DNA of 64,000 nt, taken from positions 744,001 to 808,000 of the forward strand of contig OX595993.1 of assembly GCA_951394045.1 (NCBI GenBank), given 5' to 3'. The position numbers and the translations under genes are program-made. Of this stretch, positions 1 through 8,946 are shown piece by piece. The notes beneath the pieces are model-generated. The model was not told the DNA's origin. It was given only the letters and a program-made list of their open reading frames with translations, and searched no databases. Position 1 is the stretch's first letter. The number at the start of each line of letters is the position of its first letter. The DNA is from Nitzschia sp. DOCU1 (Eukaryota > Bacillariophyta > Bacillariophyceae > Bacillariales > Bacillariaceae).

Positions 1-1032
1 GAGGCTGAAAATGCCCTTTAGCACTTGACCCTCCACCATTAGTCCGCCGTCTTTGGGGGAAACATCCACCTCGAAGTCAGCTGGAGGTGGAGTGGTGGAG
101 GGAGAGGCTGCATCCGCCATTGTCACGGGCCAAATGTTGTGTTTGCGTTGTGTTTGCCGGAATTTTGTGGCTACACAAAAAAGACGTAGCCAAGATTGGT
201 AGGCGGAGCTCAAAAACACACTTTTTGAGCTCCACCTACCAATCTTGGCTACGTCTTTTTTGCGTAGAGATTGGCATGCCAAGTTTTGGGCGGGAGGGGG
301 GATGTGTTCGGCCGGATGAGAATTTATGACTGTGTTTCGGTACTACAGTGGCCTGAAGTGAGAGTCGATGACGGATGGCCGGCAGTGACTGCGGAGTAAT
401 TGCCAGAATTTCTCCGTCACCCTACAGTCATTTGACGCATGCTGGCGCCAAGTGGCTGCAAGGCAGTGTCATTCCGGTGAGAATACGTCAGCAGATCAAG
501 GAGAATCAAGGAATGGCATGGAACTTGTTCGTTGGTACCCTCATGTTCAACATTGACTTATGAAACAATTACTTAAAGGCGGCTTAATTATTCATGGAAG
601 GCTTAATCCCGGCCACATAATGCGCTATCTATCGGTACAGTAATTTTCCAAAGTGGTTTGTAATCAATGAATTATTGTGCCAATGTTTAGGGGGGGTAAG
701 AATTTTCCGAGGTGTTCTACGATTGAGTGGAGCGGAGGGCACTCTAAGAGTCGCATGCTACCAAGGTACTGCTACCTATGACACGAATTGAGTCGGATGA
801 GACAGAGCACCTGTCCAAGCCCTGAAACCGGGGTCCAGATGTACATGATGGTAGTACTACTACTAGTACACAACAACACAGGATCATCCTCCTACCTAAT
901 AGTAGTACTAGCCAGAACACTACGACTCTAGCATGTGCTAGAGTAGTAGTAGTAGTAGTAGTAGGATATGCACTGTTCCCGTTAGCAACAGCCATACAGA
1001 AGCAATAGTCGATCTTGTCGCCGCAGTTGCCA
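1..1032. other. Gene-free left flank
   Basis: I see no convincing gene here. The short open frames lack family resemblance and several begin at non-ATG codons. The stretch contains the long hairpin at 171-267, and a CTA/TAG-rich tract near 849-963 that ends in a run of TAG trinucleotides. The transposon starts at 1033. Confidence 0.6.
171..267. repeat. 46-bp-arm inverted repeat (hairpin), 5-nt loop
   Basis: The left arm is 171-216, the loop is 217-221 (CACAC) and the right arm is 222-267. The arms are reverse complements at 44 of 46 positions. The two differences pair base 175 with 263 and base 204 with 234. In RNA copied from the minus strand both become G-U wobbles, so that transcript would fold without a mismatch; in plus-strand RNA both are A-C mismatches. 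It could be a miniature inverted-repeat element, a small-RNA precursor or a recent palindromic duplication. Confidence 0.85.
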
Positions 1033-1054
1033 GGAGCAAGCGGGTATATATGCC
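1033..1054 (+). repeat. Left terminal inverted repeat of the transposon
   Basis: This 22-bp sequence matches the reverse complement of 6383-6404 at 21 of 22 positions. Similarity fades quickly inward, apart from a weaker shared GCGAAC-containing patch. Confidence 0.75.
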
Positions 1055-1105
1055 ATTTGCGAAAATTTTAGACAAATTGGCGAACACCATTACTGGTGGG
1101 GACGG

Positions 1106-1260
1106 GATGGCGAACCTTGAGGCTATCTCAGCCGTAATTTCAGCCGGCTGAAACTTTCAGCCGGCTGAAAACGGCTGAAGTTTCAGCCGGCTGAAGTTTC
1201 AGCCGTGAAATCTGAATCGACTAATCTGACCACTGAGCGTTCACATGGGAGTTCGCCATC
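1106..1260. repeat. Left subterminal palindrome array
   Basis: Three copies of the 14-bp palindrome TTCAGCCGGCTGAA lie at 1139-1152, 1156-1169 and 1182-1195, with half-sites (CAGCCG, CGGCTGAA) between them. A 10-bp inverted pair, GATGGCGAAC at 1106-1115 and GTTCGCCATC at 1251-1260, brackets the array. Subterminal repeats of this kind are usually transposase or companion-protein binding sites; that role is inferred here. Confidence 0.75.
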
Positions 1261-1443
1261 TAATTTTTGCGATCACTTGCTGCGTTATTTAATGGTAGGG
1301 GGTAGCCGTTGCTTTGTGGTGGCTTTGTGCGATCCCATTCACAAACCAAAACTCAAACACAACAATCGAACACAACCAAAGCTGCTCTAGCTATCGGTAG
1401 TCTATGCTAGAGTAGACGCAACAAAACAACACATCTTCCTCAA

Positions 1444-3078
1444 ATGACAATGATAGGTCAAGTTGCTCCTGGTGGTGGTCGTGGTCGTGGTCGTGGTGCT
1501 GGCCGTGCTGCTGCTGGCCGAGTGATGGGAGGACAAGAACCCGCTGGTCGTCTGCATGCTGCTGGCCCTGCAGCAGGCCGCATTGTTGGTGGTCCTCATG
1601 GTGGCCCAATGCCAGTAGCTGCTGGCCGTGCTGGCCGAGTTCTTGTTGCTGCTGCTGGTGGTGGTGGTCGTGGCCGTGCTGCTGGCCCAGCGGTGGAACA
1701 ACCCGCTGGTCATGCTGCTGGCCGAGTTCTTGTTGCTGCTGGTGGTGGCCGTGGCCGTGCTGCTGGCCGAGTAGTGGAACAACCAGCTGGTCATGCTGTT
1801 GGCCAGCATGCTGGCCGAGTTCTTGTTGTTGCTGGTGGTGGTGCTGGTCGTGGCCGTGCTGCTGGGCGGCAAGTGGTGGAACAACCCGCTGGTCGGGCTG
1901 GCCGTGCTGCTGGCCGAGTGGTGGAACAACCTGCTGGCCAGCATGCTGGCCAAGTTCTTGTTGTTGCTGGTGGTGGTCGTGGCCGTGGTGGTGGCCGTGC
2001 TGCTGGCCGAGTGGTAGAACAACCCGCTGGTCATGCTGGCCATGCAGACCAATTTCTTGGTGGTCGGGGTGGCCGGGGTGGGCGTGGTGGTTGGGGTGGG
2101 CGTGGCAACAATGCTGCTCCCCAACTCACCCCAGCCCAAATTCTTCAACAAGGATTAGAGCAGGTGGGGTTTCAACAGCAACAAGTCACTCAACGATTAC
2201 TGATTCGCCGCTTTCGCAGTGCCTTTGGTCCAGCCACTGAAGCTTTGGCCAGTTTATACAATGATTTGAAGGACAATGTTGCCCTCCTTATTGAGAGGAC
2301 AGAAGCTGATCCCCACCCGGTTCGTCAAAATCCTACAAGAATCAATGTGAAGGATTTTCTTATGGCAATGTACTGGCTTAAGACCTACGATCTTGAGTCC
2401 AACATTGCTGGACGGTTTGACTATGATGAGAAGACTGTTCGAATTAAAGTTCGGGCCTATGCTAGGTGGATACAAGTCATGGCCGAAGTCAAAATTGTTT
2501 TTGACAATGCCATCCCCGATGAAGACATTGCCTTCATAATTTCAGTTGACGGGGTTCATTGTTGTATATATGAACCCCGAAAACACCCGGATACCAAATG
2601 GTACTCCCACAAGCATAATGGTCCAGCCCTCACCTATGAGCTGGCCATTGCAATTCACGGCAACGGTGGGTGTGTGAACGTCCGGGGCCCATTTCCGGCA
2701 GCCCAGCATGACATTACGACCTTTCGTGGTGGGCGGAAAATGGAAGACAAGGATCCAGACGCTCTGCAATTCAAAATTGCCGAAGACCAGTGAGCGATTG
2801 GTGACTCGGGCTATAGAGGTGAGCCCAACAAGATCACGGTCACCAGGCCCGAAGATTCAGCAGAGCTCAAGCGTTTCAAGGCTCGAGTGAAGGCCCGTCA
2901 TGAGACTTTCAATAGTCGAATCAAGGCCTACAAGATTTTGTCAACTCGTTTTCGTCACAGGTTGACCACTGATCCGGAGTCGGAGGGCTTCTTGTCCCAG
3001 CACAGGCGGGCATTCGAAGCAGTAGTTGTGGCGGTACAGTATGACCTGGAGAATGGTCATGCCCTCTTTGATGTTTAG
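1444..3078 (+). pseudogene. Harbinger-type DDE transposase with one in-frame stop
   Basis: The frame opens at ATG 1444 and runs to a TGA at 2791-2793. The same frame continues without a shift to a TAG at 3076-3078, so a single stop interrupts a protein of about 544 codons. The first 215 or so residues are glycine/arginine-rich tandem repeats built on 'AAGRVLVAAGGGRGR' and 'VVEQPAGHA'. The rest resembles the DDE_Tnp_4 nuclease family: the first Asp is in VDGVH (codon 369), the second in QHDIT (codon 423), then GDSGYRG just after the stop, and the Glu in RHETFNSR (codon 487). The stop at codon 450 therefore removes the third catalytic residue. A one-base change such as CGA to TGA would explain it. 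Readthrough or a sequencing error are alternatives. Confidence 0.8.
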
Positions 3079-3159
3079 CAAGATAGTAGAAGTAGTTACT
3101 ATTACTAGTTCATACTCTTGCAAGCCTTACATTAGCTTGTAGTTGTAGAGTTGGCCTCC

Positions 3160-3310
3160 AAAGTCCATGGGACTCAATCATCTCTCATGAACCCTATCAT
3201 CGTCTAGTAGTTGTAGACAGCAGGGCATCAAAGGTCCATGGGACTCGATTATCTCTCATGAACCCTATCAATAGTAGTCAAAAGATAGGGCAAAAGTCCA
3301 TGTGACTCCC
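3160..3310. repeat. Imperfect direct repeats between transposase and second gene
   Basis: A segment of about 43 bp containing GTCCATGGGACTC and ATCTCTCATGAACCCTATCA occurs near 3160-3202 and again near 3231-3273. A third partial copy (AAAAGTCCATGTGACTCCC) lies at about 3292-3310. The position, inside the transposon and about 200 bp upstream of the next ATG, fits a regulatory or transposase-binding role, but nothing in the sequence proves it. Confidence 0.6.
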
Positions 3311-3514
3311 GTCCACCATTTGAATTGCAGTTCCCGCGCCATTCAAATCAAAGTTTGAATAGCCCCAGAGATAAGGCTTAAGTATCTCATGTCACATACT
3401 TGTCCGACTGTGTCAACCACAAAGGGGGGAAAGAAGAAGAAGAATCTTTGAAGACCCGCTTGTTGAGAAGCTCTTGGGAAAAGCTTCTTGAGAAGCGGCA
3501 GCTTTCATTTCACA

Positions 3515-5052
3515 ATGCCACCAAAGCAAAAGTCGAAACTCCCTCAAGCTGTTGAAGAACAACTTCTCTTGCTCCTTTCTGACAGCAAGACACGTGACAT
3601 ACCACTCAGCAAATTGTGCAACACCAACCCTGCACTAAGAAGCCTGTTTGGATTTCACGGCTCTCCCTTGTACAAAGCAATCCTCAATCAACGCTTGTAC
3701 CTTCTCAAGAACCAGCGAGCTTTGATTAGTTCTGTCCAGTCGCAACAAGTATCTCCTCCTTTGCTTGGATCTCCTCTTCTTGTATCGCCTTCATTTGCAT
3801 CGCCTTCTCTTGCATCGCCTTCATTTGCATCGCCTTCAACACCTTTGGCAAGCTGCCGAGAACTCTTTCCTACAACTCCAACCATGGCTGACGATGACTA
3901 CAACGTTCAAGCGAACCTTGAGTGGGATCCTGATCTCAATGTGGGCAACGTGACCATTTGGCAGGCCCAGACGATCAACCATCGTAATGAGGTCACCCAA
4001 CGAATTCGGGTTGAGGTGAATTGCATCAACGGCAATGACAGAGATCAGATCAAACTTCGCATCTCTAAGGATTTCAAGGGCTTCATCCTCGAAGAGCCGT
4101 CGCTTCCTGCTCATCGCCGCAACAAGAAGAGTGTTGAGCTTCTCAACACAATGGCGGCCAAGGTTAGCAATAATAAAGCCTGTGCAAACATGTTGCATGC
4201 ACAGCTTCAGTCGGCTAATGAGGCAAAGAAGAAAGCAAGAAAGATCAAGTTCTGGCTGCCCGACAATATCATTGTGAACAACAAGTCGTTCAATGGGATC
4301 TCCCCATCGGATGACTACGAGTTGATTCGGTGGCCTTTGCTATATGAGGAGAAGCTTGAAAAGCAGATTGGTCTGCAAAAGAAGCAACTTCTCATCGCCT
4401 TCTATTGGGATGTCGCGATTACTCAGAAGGCGGTCAAGTCTATTGGGGCAGATAATGATGAGGCCGATGATACCGATGCCATGGACAAGGCAATGCAAGC
4501 AATGTTGAGTGCACTCAACGAAGCTGAAGCTGAAAACAATGAAGGTATGGACAGTGGTGACTTTGATTGATCGATCGTCCGTAAGGATAATTCTATTCTA
4601 AAGATTTCATTTATTCATGTGTAGGAGTTCCATTTGTTTCGGCTGCTGCCACCAGTAGTAGCATACCCCTGTCCTCACAGCCTACCAGTGGTAGTGCAGC
4701 ACCAGCAGTATCTCCTACACAGCAGTTTGCATCCATGGTTCCAACTGCACCTACCACCAAGTTGCTGCCCCTGATTCCACTGGCACCAACAGAACCTCCC
4801 GTCAAACGTGCCAAGGCCAACACTGAACTTGCTGTTGTTCCTACTAGTAGTACTTTGAGTACGCCTAAGAGGAACTTTGGGGAGAAGGCATGGCGGCGAC
4901 AAATCCCAAAGCCATCAAACAAGAAGGAGGCAACAACTGACCCTCGCTTCAGCAACGCACAGGAATTGCGCAAGCAGCAATTCCAGCACCACAATAAAGG
5001 CAAAAGTGATGATGGCAATGGTGGGATTAGTGATGCCTTGTCTGATGAATGA
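3515..5052 (+). CDS. Transposon-borne protein of unknown function, two exons
   Basis: Exon 1 is 3515-4544, the intron is 4545-4624 (80 nt, GTATGG...GTGTAG) and exon 2 is 4625-5052, giving about 485 residues. The ATG at 3515 (CACAATGCC) is chosen because the open frame upstream has only a TTG. Without splicing, the frame stops at 4568; splicing joins it in phase to a downstream open frame that starts well before its first Met. The protein begins with a basic stretch (PPKQKSKL), has a Ser/Pro repeat of 'SPSFA' type near residues 85-115, a charged middle, an acidic patch at the end of exon 1, and a Lys/Arg-rich tail (KRAK, KAWRRQ). I recognise no domain. Its place inside the terminal repeats suggests a companion of the transposase, perhaps DNA-binding. 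Confidence 0.65.
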
Positions 5053-5181
5053 CTAGCAGCACTGCCTACAACCGAACAAGCAACCATGTGGCTGGTTCTA
5101 GCTGAACTAGAATACAAAGCATTAGACAGAAAGAACTAGAATTGTAAACTAATCATCCATTACTATTACTTCCGCTATCTT

Positions 5182-5979
5182 CTAGTTTTCTAAAGTTTCC
5201 TGCTCAAGGACTTCTTCGTACTTCTTGCTCATTTTGCGATTTCGTTTCATCTGCCAGTACACCGCCTGGCGCTTCTTCGACTTGGCCTTGTGAAAGTAGT
5301 TCCGAAAGTCCTCAAGAGTAAATGCCTGATACTCTTGATGGCGCCGATAGACCTCAGCTGGTTTGAGGTGAGAGACTTCGTCCAGCTCTTCTTCAAGGAT
5401 CTGCTGAGCATCCGAACGATCCCAGAAAGGTTTACCTTGCGAGGTCAAGTGTGGTCTAGGGAAGGAATGCAGTTCCTTCTCCCATGCCTGTTGGTTGAAG
5501 GCAACGGCATCCCTAGTACCAACCACCTCTGCTTTCAATGTTCGTAGATTGTTGGCAAAGTTTTTCGGATTGTATCTCATGTATAACCAATGCGACTGCT
5601 GGACCTGCTTTGGCCTCATCTTCTTGAGAAATATTTCATCGTTTGGGTTGTTGAGTCTTTCTCTCAAATGATCCTTGGCTCGACTCGTGCCCCAAGGAGA
5701 TGGCGGTCCCTCCCCGGGTGCGGCATAAGAACCATCCACAGGAGCCACATCGCCTTGTCGTCCAGCATTGCTGTTACTGGATTGAGCTTCGCCGGCAACT
5801 TGGCCAGCAACTTGATGAAGCGTCGTCCGATCAACTCGCCCAGCTGCTGATGCTGGTCTCCCGGCTATCATGAGCCTGCCGCCAATAGCGACGGGCGGCC
5901 CTGCAATGACGGCAGGGCTGTCAACTCTCCCAGCAACTATCAATGGCTGCTGGCCCAGGTCAGCAAGGTGATTGCTCAT
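5182..5979 (-). CDS. Transposon-borne AGR-repeat protein of unknown function
   Basis: The frame encodes 265 residues, with ATG at 5979 and TAG at 5182-5184. Residues 15-65 or so are rich in AGR/GGR motifs (VAGRVD, IAGRPASAAGR), like the low-complexity head of the transposase in the same element. The second half is a compact charged domain: a stretch around 'SHWLYMRYNPKNFANNLR', then 'FWDRSDAQQILEEE' and a C-terminal helical region 'FRNYFHKAKSKKRQAVYW' followed by KRNRK. No named family is recognised. It is transcribed towards the second gene (convergent, 129 bp between the stops). A DNA-binding or structural companion of the transposase is the most plausible role, by position only. Confidence 0.7.
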   Translation of the reverse strand: MSNHLADLGQQPLIVAGRVDSPAVIAGPPVAIGGRLMIAGRPASAAGRVDRTTLHQVAGQVAGEAQSSNSNAGRQGDVAPVDGSYAAPGEGPPSPWGTSRAKDHLRERLNNPNDEIFLKKMRPKQVQQSHWLYMRYNPKNFANNLRTLKAEVVGTRDAVAFNQQAWEKELHSFPRPHLTSQGKPFWDRSDAQQILEEELDEVSHLKPAEVYRRHQEYQAFTLEDFRNYFHKAKSKKRQAVYWQMKRNRKMSKKYEEVLEQETLEN

Positions 5980-6187
5980 TGTCGGTATTTGATGTGTTGG
6001 AAGAAAAGAAATGTGGATGTGATGGGGGGATGATGGCGCGAAGTTTCAAAAAACCAACGGTTTTATGAGCGACGAGATGGCACGCGCGCTATTCAGCAAA
6101 ATCGTTATGTGAGGAGTGCGATCGCAAACTCAACCCTTCTCTGCATGCTAAGGATCTAAATATTCGTTAAACTAAGTGCCTTGGTGT

Positions 6188-6302
6188 GATGGCGAACCGG
6201 CTGAAACTTCAGCCGCGGCTGATCTTTCAGCCGTCATATCTGAAACTTCAGCCGGCTGAACTTTCAGCCGGCTGAAATTTCAGCCGTTTTCAGCCGGCTG
6301 AC
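6188..6302. repeat. Right subterminal palindrome array
   Basis: Perfect copies of TTCAGCCGGCTGAA lie at 6247-6260 and 6263-6276, with a 13/14 copy at 6289-6302 and several half-sites upstream (CAGCCG, CGGCTGA). GATGGCGAAC at 6188-6197 repeats the motif that brackets the left array. The reverse complement of this block matches the left array over about 37 bp. Confidence 0.75.
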
Positions 6303-6382
6303 CAAACGTCTGCTTTTGTCGAACTTAAGGCGAATGACCCGACATACAACGGCGTTCGCTATCTTTATGCGAGCACGTGCCG

Positions 6383-6404
6383 GGCACATATACCCGCTTG
6401 CTCC
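6383..6404 (-). repeat. Right terminal inverted repeat of the transposon
   Basis: The reverse complement matches 1033-1054 with one mismatch in 22. The element ends here, 85 bp before the first ATG of the RBR ligase frame, so it has probably been placed in that gene's promoter or 5' leader. Confidence 0.75.
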
Positions 6405-6489
6405 AGCTATTACCTACTCCTCCTTTGACTCTCACCGCCGGTTTGGGGATTCTAAATTTAGTCGTAGAAGTCAATGATCCGACCGCCGT

Positions 6490-8319
6490 ATGAGAAAAGG
6501 CGCCGCACCACGAACGAACACTTTCCTGCATCGCCTACATTGTACGCCGAACAAGGACAAGACCCACACACCAACGAAACATGTGAAGTATTTCACTCTT
6601 TCTCCACAAACGAGTTGTTGTCGTAGTATTATATTCATTATGAAACGCCGACGCTCTTCCATTACTACTGCAATGTTTCACAACAATACGTCTTCGGCAG
6701 ATGATGTTGTGGCAGCAACGGCCGGAGAAGATTCCTGGAAAACATGGGCTGGCCGATCTCATGGGACTTCGGAGTTTGAATGGATGGACTTGATTCGTGG
6801 GTCTCGCCGCGAAGTCCTCAAGTTGGTGGGTGTAGGAAAATCCAATCTTCCCACAGCATGCCCTGTCTGTTACAATGAAGACGTGGAAGAATGGCATGTC
6901 ACGGAAAGCTGTTTTCATGCCGTGTGTGTGGATTGTTTACGAGGCTACGCCTCGAGTCAAGTCTTGGATGCGACGCACAGTGGTCCTCTCAAATGTCCCA
7001 TCTGCCCCCAAGTGTTACGGAAAAAAGATGCCTTGGTGGCCTTGCAAGGCAGTCCTGACTTGATCAAGAGGTGGGATGAAAAGATTCGAAATCAATTGTT
7101 ACGAGCCTTGCCGAGTTATCGGCCCTGTCCGCATTGTAGTACGACTAGCAGCACCACTGCTAATGTGGATGCCATGTCTCTGAATGAAAGTGGCACTGGT
7201 GGTGGTGCCGGTGGGGGCTTTGTGACGCCATCTTGTTTGGCACCTCATTATCAAGAACGACGAGAGGAAGCTACCAAGTTGTTACATCAAGGGCTGGTTG
7301 TCGCAGTCGTCGGTGTAGCCTTGGCGTGGATGTTGTGGTGCTGGCAGATTTCCAAATGGCCCTCGTCATCGCCGATTGTGGATTTGGTGTTTATGCTACT
7401 ACCACTAGCTGCCCTCGTGCCTAATTTTCGACTGGTACGCCGCTATTTTGCGCAACAAGCTCGTCAAGCTCTCTTTCGACCTATATCTGTGGAATGTCCG
7501 GGTTGTCTGGAGGGCTTTTTATTGCCAGCATCGTCCAATACCATTGCCGATGCCGAATCCAAACAATGGATGGAACGCAACACACGACCATGTCCCTCCT
7601 GTAGTGTTCCCATCTCAAAACAAGGAGGATGCAATCATATGAAATGTCCCAATTGTCATGCCGGCTTTTGTTGGGCCTGTATGCAACTACAAACGACCTG
7701 CCGGGCGTATTCTTGTCAAAATGGAGCACGATTTGGCAATGCAATTCCAACCAACCATTTGACGGAAGCTGTTGTGAATAATGTATCCTTGGAAGATACC
7801 CTATTGAATCGAATTGATGCAATCTTGAATCCAACTAGCAACACCACAAGAACGAGAGAAGGCTCCTTGACTCGAAAGCTACAAGCCTATTCGCCCTATT
7901 GGCAAAATGGACTTGTGGTTGTCTTGGGACTATTCGGTCGATCTTCCAAACTGGTTCAAGCCGTGGTAGAACCTATGGTTCAGTTGATAGCGGCCATATC
8001 GGCGACTACTTCTTGGTGGATTTTGATTTTTGTCGTCATGTGGAACATGGGACAATGGTACCAACACTTGCAAGAACGGCAACGTCGACGACAACGACAT
8101 GCTCGTCAGCATTGGGACCATGCTCATGCCATGGCGGGTGTAGCTCCTGCTACTATTGGAATTCCAGTGACAGCGTCGGAATTTTGGTTGGGAGCACAAG
8201 AGCGCAATCGACGAGATTGGGAACGAAACAATTACAATCTACGACGACGAGGCCGTGTACAAGACGACGAGGATGCAGCGTTGAGAGAAGCATTGCGACG
8301 TTCGGTTCTAGAACAATAA
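6490..8319 (+). CDS. Membrane RBR (RING-IBR-RING) E3 ubiquitin ligase with C-terminal UIM
   Basis: The frame encodes 609 residues from ATG 6490. An in-frame ATG at 6640 (MKRRRSS) is an equally good start, because the first 50 residues show no domain. RING1 spans residues 124-172 (CPVCYNED ... CPIC). RING2/Rcat spans 368-397 (CPSC ... GGCNHMKCPNCHAGFCWAC); the Cys of GGCNHM, residue 381, is the expected ubiquitin-thioester cysteine of RBR ligases. Between them the IBR-like cysteines (RPCPHC near 213, ECPGC near 336) are separated by about 120 residues that include two hydrophobic segments (about 264-284 and 297-313). A third hydrophobic segment lies near 498-518. The C-terminus, DEDAALREALRRSVLE, fits the ubiquitin-interacting motif consensus. 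The architecture suggests an organelle- or ER-anchored ligase; substrates are unknown. Confidence 0.85.
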   Translation: MRKGAAPRTNTFLHRLHCTPNKDKTHTPTKHVKYFTLSPQTSCCRSIIFIMKRRRSSITTAMFHNNTSSADDVVAATAGEDSWKTWAGRSHGTSEFEWMDLIRGSRREVLKLVGVGKSNLPTACPVCYNEDVEEWHVTESCFHAVCVDCLRGYASSQVLDATHSGPLKCPICPQVLRKKDALVALQGSPDLIKRWDEKIRNQLLRALPSYRPCPHCSTTSSTTANVDAMSLNESGTGGGAGGGFVTPSCLAPHYQERREEATKLLHQGLVVAVVGVALAWMLWCWQISKWPSSSPIVDLVFMLLPLAALVPNFRLVRRYFAQQARQALFRPISVECPGCLEGFLLPASSNTIADAESKQWMERNTRPCPSCSVPISKQGGCNHMKCPNCHAGFCWACMQLQTTCRAYSCQNGARFGNAIPTNHLTEAVVNNVSLEDTLLNRIDAILNPTSNTTRTREGSLTRKLQAYSPYWQNGLVVVLGLFGRSSKLVQAVVEPMVQLIAAISATTSWWILIFVVMWNMGQWYQHLQERQRRRQRHARQHWDHAHAMAGVAPATIGIPVTASEFWLGAQERNRRDWERNNYNLRRRGRVQDDEDAALREALRRSVLEQ

Positions 8320-8946
8320 AATAACAAGGGCGCCGATTTCTTATTCTCATGGGGGCGGCGTAATCGTAATAGAAAGGGGCTCTCCTGCCTGCAGTTGCTA
8401 GCTAGTAGCAATACTAAGACTAGTAGCTGATGCAACAAAGTACAAACAAGGATATCCTACCTGATAGATCTTGGAGTCTGATCGCGATACTACCGCGATT
8501 GGCTACTACTCATCAAGAATAGCGCCTGGCCGGCCGGCCAGAGGCCTCTCAAACGACGAAAGGCCACGTGTATGAGGCCTTTGATTGCACGTTTTTTACG
8601 CTTGCGACCACAACACTGCTTCGTACTGGGACGCTCAAGGAAAAACTATCTCAGTCCACGAAAAAGTGAGTGAACAGGGAGTGTGTAGTGAGTGACTGGA
8701 TGACACCGTCACATAGGTCGTAGCTCTCACTCTTCGTTGCCAAAAAGACCATGCCGTATGGCATGGGCCTCAACTATTGCAGCTAACAACAGCAGAAACA
8801 TCTTGCCTTGAAGAGTTGCATATTGCAAGAGAGATTAGACGTTTGTTGTGGCTTCGGATCCCTTTCATGTCTAAAAGGCTGTGAGACCTCTTTCGAGTGG
8901 TGGCGCGCGACACAAATCCACGAGAAATGGTGTATTTTGAGGATTG
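8320..8946. other. Intergenic, no gene seen
   Basis: No convincing ORF. A GGCCGGCC-containing palindrome lies near 8527-8542 (CTGGCCGGCCGGCCAG). The rest shows no recognisable structure. Confidence 0.6.

Larger units (their letters stand above)
1033..6404. mobile_element. Harbinger-type DNA transposon, about 5.4 kb, three genes
   Basis: The ends are 22-bp inverted repeats with one mismatch (1033-1054 and 6383-6404, beginning GGAGCAAGCGGGTATAT). About 90-100 bp inside each end lies an array of the palindrome TTCAGCCGGCTGAA, and the two arrays are inverted relative to each other over a shared core of about 37 bp. The interior holds a DDE transposase (plus strand, broken by one stop), a two-exon gene (plus) and a third gene (minus). 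PIF/Harbinger elements normally carry a transposase plus a DNA-binding companion protein; which of the two companions plays that role here is unknown. I could not find a convincing 3-bp target-site duplication: the left flank reads CCA and the right flank AGC. The exact ends or the flanks may have drifted. Confidence 0.75.

Noticed and set aside
744..995. Minus-strand ORF with poly-Thr
   Set aside because: It is an effect of the TAG/CTA trinucleotide run; no domain.
1402..2151. Minus-strand ORF of 249 codons opposite the transposase head
   Set aside because: It is the antisense of the Gly/Arg repeats and gives Thr/Ser/His-rich low complexity only.
1029..6407. Target-site duplication for the transposon
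   Set aside because: Bases next to the 22-bp repeats (CCA on the left, AGC on the right) do not match, and no TAA/TTA pair was found in the immediate flanks.
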